Below, one piece after another: positions 1-7,189 of a DNA stretch of 64,000 nucleotides. The notes under the pieces were generated by a model. That model ran no database searches. It had not been told where the DNA came from and saw only the letters and a list, made by a program, of their open reading frames with translations. The translations under genes were made by a program, and so were the position numbers. Positions within the stretch are counted from its first letter, which is position 1. Each line of letters opens with the position of its first letter. The DNA comes from Sphingomonas_B tabacisoli (GTDB taxonomy: Bacteria > Pseudomonadota > Alphaproteobacteria > Sphingomonadales > Sphingomonadaceae), in the NCBI RefSeq assembly GCF_042678385.1, contig NZ_JBHUDY010000001.1, forward strand, positions 1,736,001 to 1,800,000. Reading direction: 5' to 3'.

Positions 1-419
1 GTGAAGAACGGGCTGCCGACGCCCGCCGCGAAAATCACCACACGGCCCTTTTCCAGATGTCGCTCGGCCCGCCGGCGGATAAAAGGTTCGCACACCGAAG
101 CCATAGGAATCGCCGACTGCACGCGGGTGTCGACGCCGATCTGCTCCAGCGCGTTCTGCACGGCGAGCGCGTTCATCACGGTCGCCAGCATGCCCATGTA
201 ATCGGCTGTCGCGCGCTCGAAGCCCTTGGCGGCTGCGGCGAGACCCCGAAAGATGTTGCCGCCGCCGACAACGACGCAAATCTCGTAACCCTGCGCCTTC
301 ACGTCGGCGATCTCGCGGGCCACACGCGCAGTGACGGCAGGGTCGATGGCGTGCCCCTCGCCCATCAACACTTCGCCGGACAGCTTCAGAAGGATTCGGT
401 TGAAGCGAGGGCGAGTCAT
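1..419 (-). CDS. pyrH: Uridylate kinase (UMP kinase), N-terminal part, cut by the window edge
   Basis: UMP kinase phosphorylates UMP to UDP in pyrimidine nucleotide synthesis in the cytoplasm. About 139 residues are visible, read from an ATG at 419. They include the amino-acid-kinase start (LLKLSGEVLMG), the glycine-rich VVVGGGNIFRG phosphate loop, and a GVGSPFFT stretch matching the family's GTGNPFFT nucleotide-site motif. The gene lies downstream of rpsB and tsf on the same strand, the usual bacterial order rpsB-tsf-pyrH(-frr). The C-terminal third is beyond the left edge. Identification is firm because motif and context agree. Confidence 0.93.
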   Translation of the reverse strand, partial: MTRPRFNRILLKLSGEVLMGEGHAIDPAVTARVAREIADVKAQGYEICVVVGGGNIFRGLAAAAKGFERATADYMGMLATVMNALAVQNALEQIGVDTRVQSAIPMASVCEPFIRRRAERHLEKGRVVIFAAGVGSPFF

Positions 420-476
420 GATGGTCCGATCGGGAGAAGCTAAGGCGTCTTAGTGAGGGTAAAGGCGCAAGAAAAC

Positions 477-609
477 CCCTCTCCCGCTTGCGGGAGAGGG
501 CGACTCGCGCCTGTGGGCGCGAGCGGGGAGAGGGTTGCGGGGCTCCGCACACAGCCCCTCTCCCGGCTGAGCCTGGCTCAGCCTGCCCTCTCCCCATTAG
601 GGAGAGGGC
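477..609. repeat. REP-like palindromic repeat cluster between tsf and pyrH
   Basis: Two adjacent palindromic units fill most of the tsf-pyrH gap. The first (477-536) has the arms CCCTCTCCCGC / GCGGGAGAGGG followed by a second hairpin, ACTCGCGCC / GGCGCGAGC. The second (554-609) contains GGCTGAGCC / GGCTCAGCC and ends in CCCTCTCC / GGAGAGGG. The first unit has a close relative at 62879-62938, so it belongs to a dispersed family. No coding potential is seen. Such elements can stabilise or end transcripts inside operons, but their effect here is unknown. Confidence 0.8.
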
Positions 610-617
610 AAACAGGA

Positions 618-1568
618 TCAAGAGACCGGCTCAGCCTTCTTCACGCCGGCCGTCGCCGCGACTTCGGCAGCGAAGTCGCTCTGCTGCTTCTCGATGCCTT
701 CGCCGAGCTGGAAGCGGACGAAGTCCTTGATCGCGATCGATCCGCCCGCGGCCTTGGCTTCCGCCGCAACCACGTCCTGAACCGGAGTCTTGCCGTCGAT
801 CACGAACGCCTGGGTCAGCAGCGCATTTTCCTTGCGGAACTTGTCGACCGGACCCTTGACGATCTTCTCGACCACCTCGGGCGGCTTGCCCGCGATCTTG
901 TCGGCGGCCTTTTCCTTGGCGATCGCCGCTTCGCGCTCGATCACCGCAGGGTCGATGCCTTCGCCGGAGAGCGCAAGCGGGTTCGCGGCGGCGATGTGCA
1001 TCGCGAGCTGCTTGCCCAGCGCTTCCAGCTTGTCGGCCGGTGCGTCGCCCTCGAGAGCGACGAGCACGCCGATCTTGCCCATGCCCGGCGCCGCGGCGTT
1101 GTGGACATAGGAGACGACCGCACCCTGGCCGACGCTGACCGATTTGGCGCGACGCAGGTTCTGGTTCTCGCCGATCGTCGCGATGTTCTCGGTGAGCGCT
1201 TCCTGCACGCTCTTGCCCGAGGGCATCGCGGCGGCAAGCAGCGCCTCGACATTGTCGCCGGTGTCCAGCGCAAGCTTGGTCACGTCGCGGACGAATGCCT
1301 GGAACTGCTCGTTCTTGGCGACGAAGTCGGTCTCGGAGTTGACCTCGACCGCCACGCCCTTGGTGCCCGAAACGGCAACGCCGACCAGACCCTCGGCGGC
1401 GGTGCGGCCCGCCTTCTTGCCGGCCGAAGCGAGGCCCTTGGCGCGCAGCCAGTCGATCGCGGCTTCGATGTCGCCGTTCGTCTCGGCCAGCGCCTTTTTG
1501 CAGTCCATCATGCCGGCGCCGGAGCGCTCGCGCAGATCCTTCACCATCGCGGCTGTAATTTCCGCCAT
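618..1568 (-). CDS. tsf: Elongation factor Ts
   Basis: EF-Ts is the nucleotide-exchange factor that releases GDP from EF-Tu during translation. The 316-residue product has the N-terminal UBA-like domain (AAMVKDLRERSGAGMMDCKK) and the conserved TDFV motif at residues 80-83, which contacts EF-Tu. The longest frame begins at 1604. The ATG at 1568 is chosen because family members start MAEIT and an AGGAG ribosome site sits just before it. The gene follows rpsB and precedes pyrH. Palindromic repeats flank it on both sides. Confidence 0.97.
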   Translation of the reverse strand: MAEITAAMVKDLRERSGAGMMDCKKALAETNGDIEAAIDWLRAKGLASAGKKAGRTAAEGLVGVAVSGTKGVAVEVNSETDFVAKNEQFQAFVRDVTKLALDTGDNVEALLAAAMPSGKSVQEALTENIATIGENQNLRRAKSVSVGQGAVVSYVHNAAAPGMGKIGVLVALEGDAPADKLEALGKQLAMHIAAANPLALSGEGIDPAVIEREAAIAKEKAADKIAGKPPEVVEKIVKGPVDKFRKENALLTQAFVIDGKTPVQDVVAAEAKAAGGSIAIKDFVRFQLGEGIEKQQSDFAAEVAATAGVKKAEPVS

Positions 1569-1595
1569 GTCTATGCTCCTTTTTGAAACTCTATT

Positions 1596-1681
1596 CCCCT
1601 CCATGACTTCGTGGAGGGGTTAGGGGTGGTTCTTTACAGAAGAAGGACCACCCCCAACCCCTCCAGCAAAGGCTGGAGGGG
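1596..1681. repeat. Complex inverted-repeat cluster between rpsB and tsf
   Basis: Two small hairpins with CCCCTCC / GGAGGGG arms (1596-1619 and 1660-1681) flank a larger imperfect palindrome in which TTAGGGGTGGT (1620-1630) pairs with ACCACCCCCAA (1648-1658). The sequence family differs from the repeat between tsf and pyrH. It occupies almost the whole rpsB-tsf gap and stops before the AGGAG site of tsf. It looks like a dispersed REP or attenuator-like structure. Its function cannot be read from sequence. Confidence 0.75.
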
Positions 1682-1689
1682 AGAAGTGA

Positions 1690-2466
1690 TTAAGCCGCCG
1701 CGGTTTCGTCGGACGATGCCAGCGCTTCCTCGGCCGGCGGTTCGTCCATCGCGCCGATGTCGCGGCCGCGCGCAGCCTGGCCCTGCTGGCCGCCGCGGGT
1801 CGCCGCCTGGGCGATCGCGTCGCAGTAAAGGCGGATGGCGCGCGAAGCGTCGTCATTGCCCGGAACCGGGAAGGCGATGCCGTCCGGCGACACGTTCGAA
1901 TCGAGGATCGCGACGACCGGAATGCCGAGCGTGTTGGCTTCCTTGATCGCCAGCTCTTCCTTGTTGGCGTCGATCACGAACATCACGTCCGGAATGCCGC
2001 CCATGTCGCGGATGCCGCCCAGCGACTGCTCGAGCTTGTCGCGCTCACGAGTGAGCTGCAGCACTTCCTTCTTGGTGAGGCCCGCAGTGTCGCCCGCAAG
2101 CTGCTCCTCGAGCGCCTTGAAGCGCTTGATCGAGTTGGAGATCGTCTTCCAGTTGGTGAGCATGCCGCCCAGCCAGCGGTGGTTGACGAAATGCTGGCCC
2201 GCACGACGCGCGGCTTCCGCGATCGGCTCCTGCGCCTGGCGCTTGGTGCCGACGAACAGCACCTTGCCACCGGCCGCGACCGACGAGCTGATGAAGTCGA
2301 GAGCGCGCGCGAAAAGCGGCACGGTCTGCGACAGATCGAGAATGTGCACGCCGTTCCGCTCGCCGTAGATGTACGGCTTCATCTTGGGATTCCAGCGGTG
2401 CGTCTGGTGGCCGAAATGCGCGCCCGCTTCGACAAGCGCGTTCAAAGTGACGGAGGGAGCCGCCAT
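1690..2466 (-). CDS. rpsB: 30S ribosomal protein S2
   Basis: S2 is a structural protein of the small ribosomal subunit. The 258-residue product carries family signatures: VEAGAHFGHQTHRWNPKMKP at the N-terminus, then NGVHILDLSQT, VLFVGTKRQAQ and VNHRWLGGMLTNWKT. A C-terminal tail (GGQQGQAARGRDIGAMDEPP onward) extends past the core and is acidic and alanine-rich. The ATG at 2466 has a strong AAGGAG site. It is the first gene of the rpsB-tsf-pyrH operon. A poor promoter-like match (TTGATT, 17 nt, TAAGTG on the minus strand) lies just upstream, near 2560-2590. Confidence 0.98.
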   Translation of the reverse strand: MAAPSVTLNALVEAGAHFGHQTHRWNPKMKPYIYGERNGVHILDLSQTVPLFARALDFISSSVAAGGKVLFVGTKRQAQEPIAEAARRAGQHFVNHRWLGGMLTNWKTISNSIKRFKALEEQLAGDTAGLTKKEVLQLTRERDKLEQSLGGIRDMGGIPDVMFVIDANKEELAIKEANTLGIPVVAILDSNVSPDGIAFPVPGNDDASRAIRLYCDAIAQAATRGGQQGQAARGRDIGAMDEPPAEEALASSDETAAA

Positions 2467-2674
2467 AGGATTTTCTCCTTACCCGGTTATACCTCTGGAC
2501 GGCAGTGATCCCGGCTCGCGCCGAAACACCGGTATGTGCGCCGTCCATGCGGAATGGGCGGCCACTTAGCGACGAAGCGAATCAAAATCAAGCTTGACAG
2601 CAGTAGAACAAATCATGAACGTTGGAACCAACAGAGTCACCGACGGTTGGCGCGGTGACCTCAAGGAGGTTCGA

Positions 2675-2902
2675 ATGGCGCAATTGTTTTCGGGCATTGT
2701 CTTCACGCTCATCGCGGCCGGCGCGCTGGCGTTTCTCGTTTCGATGCTACGGAGCGAGTGGGATCGCGTGGCGGCGATCCTGGCCGGCGAAGAGCTTGCC
2801 CACGCCCGCTCGATCGCGACGCGGCCCGTGCGTGTCAGAGTGCGGAAGAGCTGGCGGGCTCCGGAACGGCGCCGCGTGCAGCCGCTGCGCGCCGCTGCCT
2901 GA
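2675..2902 (+). CDS. Small single-span membrane protein, unknown function
   Basis: This 75-residue ORF starts at an ATG preceded by a clear AAGGAGG site (2663-2669). It has one N-terminal membrane segment (LFSGIVFTLIAAGALAFLVSML) followed by a basic tail rich in Arg. TTGACA at 2594-2599 could be its -35 box, although no convincing -10 follows. Its last 68 bases overlap the 3' end of the convergent pssA gene. I recognise no family. The strong ribosome site and clean topology argue that it is real. Confidence 0.65.
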   Translation: MAQLFSGIVFTLIAAGALAFLVSMLRSEWDRVAAILAGEELAHARSIATRPVRVRVRKSWRAPERRRVQPLRAAA

Positions 2903-3632
2903 CCTTCGCATAGGACCGCATGCTGAACGGGATCAGCGCAACATAGATCAGTGCGACGACGGTCAGCGTTTCCCATGGCGCCGTGATTAGCGCGCCGCCG
3001 AGCAGCGCCACTCCCGCGATGGCTTCCAGCCTGATGGTGCGGCGCAGGCGCAGCGACGACCAGCTATAGGTCGCCACGTTGGAAATCATCAGCACGGCCG
3101 TCAGCGCCATCCAGGGTGCGACGATCCAGACCGCACGCAGCGTGTCCTCGCCCGACCATAGCCAGATATAGATCGGTAGCAGCGCCAGCCCCGCCCCGGC
3201 CGGTGCGGGCACGCCGGTCAGAAAGCCGGCGGACTTGTGCGGCTTTTCGGCAGCGTCGATCTGCGCGTTGAAGCGGGCAAGGCGCAGCGCGCAGCAGACT
3301 GCGTGCGCAAGTGCAAACAACCATCCGTAACGGGGCAGCGCCTGCAGCGACCAGAGATAGAGGATGATCGACGGCGACACGCCGAACGCAATCACGTCCG
3401 ACAGCGAATCGAGCTCGGCGCCGAACCGGCTCTCTCCCTTCAGCAACCGCGCGATACGGCCGTCCAGCCCATCGAGCACGCCGGCGACGATGATCGAGGC
3501 GAGCGCCCGGTCCCACTCGCCGCCGATCGCAAAGCGCACGCCGGTCAGCCCCATGCACAGCGCCAGCGCGGTCACGGCATTGGGCGCGACGGCGCGCAGC
3601 GAAATGCCGCGCCGGGGCCGTTCGGGCGTCAT
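2835..3632 (-). CDS. pssA: CDP-diacylglycerol-serine O-phosphatidyltransferase
   Basis: This inner-membrane enzyme makes phosphatidylserine from CDP-diacylglycerol and L-serine. The 265-residue protein has the CDP-alcohol phosphatidyltransferase signature at residues 54-79, in the form DGLDGRIAR followed by G71, D75 and D79. Several hydrophobic helices follow. Its ATG overlaps the psd stop codon by 4 bases, so the two enzymes of phosphatidylethanolamine synthesis are translationally coupled. The basic, alanine-rich C-terminus overlaps a small convergent ORF. Confidence 0.95.
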   Translation of the reverse strand: MTPERPRRGISLRAVAPNAVTALALCMGLTGVRFAIGGEWDRALASIIVAGVLDGLDGRIARLLKGESRFGAELDSLSDVIAFGVSPSIILYLWSLQALPRYGWLFALAHAVCCALRLARFNAQIDAAEKPHKSAGFLTGVPAPAGAGLALLPIYIWLWSGEDTLRAVWIVAPWMALTAVLMISNVATYSWSSLRLRRTIRLEAIAGVALLGGALITAPWETLTVVALIYVALIPFSMRSYAKVRQRRAAAARGAVPEPASSSAL

Positions 3633-4357
3633 TGCGGCAGGCCGCTCGCGACGTCCTGCTCGCCCAGCCTGGCGAGGATGGTCTCTCCGGCGATCGTCCG
3701 CTGGCCAAGCGCGACCCGCGGGCTGGTGCCCATCGGTAGATATACGTCGACGCGGCTGCCGAAGCGAATGAGGCCGATGCGCTGCCCGCGTGCGACCGTG
3801 TCGCCCGGCTTCACGAACGGCACGATGCGGCGCGCAACCAGCCCCGCGATCTGCGTGAAGGCGATCTTCACGCCGTCCGCGCTTTCCACGAGGAAATGCT
3901 GGCGCTCGTTATCCTCGCTCGCCTTGTCGAGATCGGCGTTCAGGAACTTGCCCGAGATATAGACGACTTGGCGGATCGTGCCGGCGATCGGCGACCGATT
4001 GATGTGCACGTCGAACACGCTCATGAAGATCGAGACGCGGGTCGTCGGCTGATCGCCCATTTCCGCGGCCAGCTCCCTGGGTGGGGGCACGTTCTGGATC
4101 AGCGTGATCAGCCCGTCGGCCGGCGCGATCACCAGCCCCTCCCCTTGCGGCACCGAACGGATCGGATCGCGGAAGAAGGCCGCGACCCAGATCGTCACGG
4201 CCGCCATCGGCCAGGCCAGCGTCTCCCACGCGAACCAGGCGAAGATGAGGGTGATCACGGCCGAAATCAGGACGAACTTGCGCCCGTCGGGGTGAACGGA
4301 GGGCCAGCGCCATTTTACGGTGGTGGTCGCGACCGGCGGCTTTTCCAATGATGCCAT
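3629..4357 (-). CDS. psd: Phosphatidylserine decarboxylase proenzyme (short type)
   Basis: The enzyme decarboxylates phosphatidylserine to phosphatidylethanolamine and acts with the neighbouring pssA. The 242-residue protein has an N-terminal membrane segment (about residues 28-60), the motifs FFRDPIR, VFDVHINRSP and a C-terminal RFGSRVDVYLP. The proenzyme self-cleaves between G200 and S201 to form the pyruvoyl group. The GS (not LGST) context and short length fit the class common in alphaproteobacteria. It is the first gene of the psd-pssA pair. Confidence 0.95.
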   Translation of the reverse strand: MASLEKPPVATTTVKWRWPSVHPDGRKFVLISAVITLIFAWFAWETLAWPMAAVTIWVAAFFRDPIRSVPQGEGLVIAPADGLITLIQNVPPPRELAAEMGDQPTTRVSIFMSVFDVHINRSPIAGTIRQVVYISGKFLNADLDKASEDNERQHFLVESADGVKIAFTQIAGLVARRIVPFVKPGDTVARGQRIGLIRFGSRVDVYLPMGTSPRVALGQRTIAGETILARLGEQDVASGLPQ

Positions 4358-4489
4358 GCGCGTTCCTTAGGCAGCGTCTCCCGCAGACACAATGATCGAG
4401 CCCGCGCATCGCTCCCGCTCCGGTTGACAGGCCGGGCGCTTGCCGTAGGGAGCATCCCCAAAATCGCAGCTCCAGGGAAGACCGCTGAA

Positions 4490-5710
4490 ATGGCCAAGAT
4501 CAAGGTAAAAACCCCCGTCGTCGAGCTCGACGGCGACGAGATGACCCGGATCATCTGGGCCTGGATCCGCGAGCGGCTCATCCTTCCCTATCTCGATATC
4601 GATCTCGAATATTATGACCTCGGCGTCGAGAAGCGCGACGAGACCGAGGACAAGATCACCGTCGAATCCGCGCGCGCGATCAAGAAATACGGCGTCGGCG
4701 TGAAGTGCGCGACGATCACGCCCGACGAAGCGCGGGTGAAGGAGTTCAACCTCAAGAAGATGTGGAAGTCGCCGAACGGCACGATCCGCAACATCCTGGG
4801 CGGCGTCGTCTTCCGCGAGCCGATCGTGATCAAGAACGTGCCCCGGCTGGTGCCGGGCTGGACCGATCCCATCGTCGTCGGCCGCCATGCCTTCGGCGAC
4901 CAGTACAAGGCGACCGACTTCCGCGTGCCCGGCCCCGGCAAGCTGCGCATGGTGTTCGAAGGCGACGACGGCACCGTGATCGACGAGGAGGTTTTCCAAT
5001 TTCCCTCCTCGGGCGTCGCGATGGGCATGTACAATCTGGACGATTCGATCCGCGACTTCGCCCGCGCCTCGCTGAACTACGGCATCCTGCGCGAATGGCC
5101 GGTCTATCTCTCGACCAAGAACACGATCCTCAAGGCCTATGACGGGCGCTTCAAGGACATCTTCCAGGACGTCTACGAGAACGAGTTCAAGCCGCAGTTC
5201 GAAAAGCTCGGCATCGTCTACGAGCATCGCCTGATCGACGACATGGTCGCCTCGGCACTCAAGTGGAGCGGCAAGTTCGTCTGGGCCTGCAAGAATTACG
5301 ACGGCGACGTGCAGTCGGACTCGGTGGCGCAGGGCTTCGGCTCGCTGGGCCTGATGACCTCGGTGCTGCTCTCCCCCGACGGCAAGACGGTCGAGGCTGA
5401 GGCCGCACACGGCACCGTTACGCGCCACTACCGTATGCACCAGCAGGGCAAGGCTACTTCGACCAACCCGATCGCCTCGATCTTCGCCTGGACCGGCGGC
5501 CTCAAATATCGCGGCCGCTTCGACAATACGCCCGACGTCACCCGTTTTGCCGAGACGTTGGAGCGGGTCTGCATCGAGACCGTCGAAAATGGCGCAATGA
5601 CCAAGGATCTCGCCATCCTGATCGGCCCCGATCAGCCCTGGATGACCACCGAGCAATTCTTCGAGGCGATCCGCGCCAATCTCGAAAAGGCGATGGCCAA
5701 CTGGAGCTGA
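4490..5710 (+). CDS. icd: Isocitrate dehydrogenase, NADP-dependent, homodimeric (eukaryote-like) type
   Basis: The enzyme oxidises isocitrate to 2-oxoglutarate in the TCA cycle. The 406-residue product begins MAKIKVKTPVVELDGDEMTR and carries KSPNGTIRN substrate-binding residues, a YDGDVQSD metal-site motif and AAHGTVTRH near the cofactor site. This is the subfamily shared by alphaproteobacteria and mitochondria. The ORF is open further upstream, but the ATG at 4490 fits family length and start. It is divergent from psd, and the 132-base gap between them must hold both promoters. Confidence 0.97.
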   Translation: MAKIKVKTPVVELDGDEMTRIIWAWIRERLILPYLDIDLEYYDLGVEKRDETEDKITVESARAIKKYGVGVKCATITPDEARVKEFNLKKMWKSPNGTIRNILGGVVFREPIVIKNVPRLVPGWTDPIVVGRHAFGDQYKATDFRVPGPGKLRMVFEGDDGTVIDEEVFQFPSSGVAMGMYNLDDSIRDFARASLNYGILREWPVYLSTKNTILKAYDGRFKDIFQDVYENEFKPQFEKLGIVYEHRLIDDMVASALKWSGKFVWACKNYDGDVQSDSVAQGFGSLGLMTSVLLSPDGKTVEAEAAHGTVTRHYRMHQQGKATSTNPIASIFAWTGGLKYRGRFDNTPDVTRFAETLERVCIETVENGAMTKDLAILIGPDQPWMTTEQFFEAIRANLEKAMANWS

Positions 5711-5796
5711 TTGGAGGAGTATTCGTTCGTGATGCGCGGCGCTGGGAACAGCCCGCGCACCTCGCCGGTTCAGTGCCTTGAGGAAGGGGACGGCGA

Positions 5797-6069
5797 ATGA
5801 CGGATGAAGACACCGAAAACGGCCTGCTTTTCATCAAGCCCGCGGAAGTCGCGTACGGGCGCGTCGTCATCACGCCCGGCGGAGAACTGCCCTACAAAGT
5901 TGTGTTCCGGCTCGGCGAGACCGTGTTGTCCGAGCATCCCGTGCCCACGGTGCGCGAGGGCGAGGCGCTGATCCGCAGCCGGCTCCACGAAATCCAGTTC
6001 ACTACCCGGCAAGAGCGCCCGCACCCCGACGCGCCGCCCAGGCGTGATCATTTGTCGTCGGTCGAGTGA
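5797..6069 (+). CDS. Hypothetical 90-residue protein
   Basis: This small ORF has a good ribosome site (AGGAAGGGG about 8 bases before the ATG). The product is soluble with no signal peptide. It reads like one compact alpha/beta domain (FIKPAEVAYGRVVITPGG, then VVFRLGETVL) with a proline-rich tail. It lies 86 bases after icd on the same strand and may be read with it. I do not recognise a family. Confidence 0.7.
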   Translation: MTDEDTENGLLFIKPAEVAYGRVVITPGGELPYKVVFRLGETVLSEHPVPTVREGEALIRSRLHEIQFTTRQERPHPDAPPRRDHLSSVE

Positions 6070-6116
6070 TTCCGGCGCGACAGGTTGAGACAATTTTAAC
6101 CTTCGCTCGACATAGT

Positions 6117-6233
6117 TTGGTGACAGCTTGTCGCGATAAGCTGTGTCGACGCAGCGATCTCACCCCCCGCTGTGACATGACTCCCTGAGATAAGGGCCCC
6201 GCTTTCCAACCCCTGGAGCGGGGCTCTTTTTTT
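6117..6233 (+). ncRNA. Candidate small RNA with three hairpins and a Rho-independent terminator
   Basis: The gap after the 90-residue ORF contains three successive stem-loops. Hairpin 1 pairs ACAGCTT (6123-6129) with AAGCTGT (6138-6144). Hairpin 2 pairs CAGCG (6152-6156) with CGCTG (6168-6172) and exposes a loop ending in six C residues. Hairpin 3 is the terminator. CTCCCT (6181-6186) and the C-rich loop could pair with ribosome-binding sites. A TTGAGA box lies at 6085-6090, but no good -10 match is seen, so the 5' end is a guess. It could instead be the 3' UTR of the upstream gene. Confidence 0.4.
6196..6233 (+). terminator. Rho-independent terminator
   Basis: GCCCCGCT (6196-6203) pairs perfectly with AGCGGGGC (6217-6224) and is followed by TCTTTTTTT. 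It is oriented for plus-strand transcripts (the small ORF or the candidate sRNA). Its T-run overlaps the stop codon of the convergent glk gene. The reverse strand lacks a T-run after the stem, so it should not end glk transcripts in the same way. Confidence 0.85.
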
Positions 6234-7185
6234 ACGCGCGGTGCTGAGCGGCAAACGCTGCGGCGGCGCCGAGCAGGCCCGGTTGCGGGTGCGTGATGAG
6301 CTTGACCGGCAGCGCATCCATGAGGCGCTCGAAACGCCCCTTGTTGCGGAATCGGCGGCCGAAACCCGAGCTGGGCAGCCGATCGGCGAGCCTGAGCCCA
6401 AGTCCGCCCGCGATCACGACGCCGGCGGCGCCTTGAGCAAGCGCGAAGTCGCCAGCGGCCGCGCCCAGGATCTCGCAATAGCGGTCGAGCGTCTGGACGG
6501 CGCTTTCATCGGTTCCGGATAGCGCGCTCTGCCACAGCGCACGGTCGTCGACCCGAGCGTCATCGCCCGTGATCACGGCATGAATTTCGGTCAGGCCAAC
6601 GCCGCAGATAACGCGCTCGAGCGACACGCGTCCGAACCGGGTGCGAAGGCGTCCGAGAAGCCTGTCCTCCAGTTCATCGCCGGGCGCGAAACAGACATGC
6701 CCGCCTTCCGTCGCAATCACGCGATCGCCTGCCGCTTCGCGCAAGAGCATCGCGACGCCCAACCCCGTGCCCGGCCCGACGATGCTGATGACGCCTTCGC
6801 GCGGAAGCGGCACTTCGGGACCGCAGATATACCGCAGGTCAGCATTGCCGCAGACCGAGACGGCATGAGCGACTGCCGCGAAGTCGTTGATCAGGATCGC
6901 GCGGTCGACGCCCAGCTCATGGGCCAACTCCGCTGGCCGAAGCACCCATTTGTTGTTGGTGAGCTTGATCGCGTGGCCCGTCACGGGCGCGGCGATTGCG
7001 ATCGATACGGCCGAGGGCAAGGCACCGCCGGATTGCCGCGCGAACGCCTTCCACGCCTCCGCAAGACCGGAATAGTCGCCGGTCTTGAGCACGGTTTCCG
7101 GCCCGAGCGAGACGCCGCTCTGCTCCACCCTCGCCGGTGCAAAACGCGCGTGCGTGCCGCCGATATCGATCGCGATGAGATCCAT
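6232..7185 (-). CDS. glk: Glucokinase
   Basis: Glucokinase phosphorylates glucose with ATP at the head of Entner-Doudoroff or glycolytic catabolism. The 317-residue product has the phosphate motif AIDIGGTHARFAP at its start, then LTNNKWVL, INDFAAVAHA (the catalytic Asp region), GPGTGLGVAML and EGGHVCFAP, as in the E. coli Glk family. The open frame extends upstream, but the ATG at 7185 gives the canonical N-terminus. It starts 5 bases after the stop of the adenylate cyclase gene, so it is probably the last gene of that operon. Confidence 0.95.
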   Translation of the reverse strand: MDLIAIDIGGTHARFAPARVEQSGVSLGPETVLKTGDYSGLAEAWKAFARQSGGALPSAVSIAIAAPVTGHAIKLTNNKWVLRPAELAHELGVDRAILINDFAAVAHAVSVCGNADLRYICGPEVPLPREGVISIVGPGTGLGVAMLLREAAGDRVIATEGGHVCFAPGDELEDRLLGRLRTRFGRVSLERVICGVGLTEIHAVITGDDARVDDRALWQSALSGTDESAVQTLDRYCEILGAAAGDFALAQGAAGVVIAGGLGLRLADRLPSSGFGRRFRNKGRFERLMDALPVKLITHPQPGLLGAAAAFAAQHRA

Positions 7186-7189
7186 CAGG

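Noticed and set aside
453..1586. A 377-codon plus-strand frame over tsf
   Set aside because: Antisense shadow of elongation factor Ts and of the adjoining repeat cluster.
4367..5656. A 429-codon minus-strand frame opposite icd
   Set aside because: Low-complexity translation typical of antisense shadows, with no ribosome site or motif. The isocitrate dehydrogenase reading is certain.
6196..6233. The strong hairpin as terminator of glk
   Set aside because: Its T-run follows the stem only on the plus strand and overlaps the glk stop codon. On the minus strand no T-run follows the stem.
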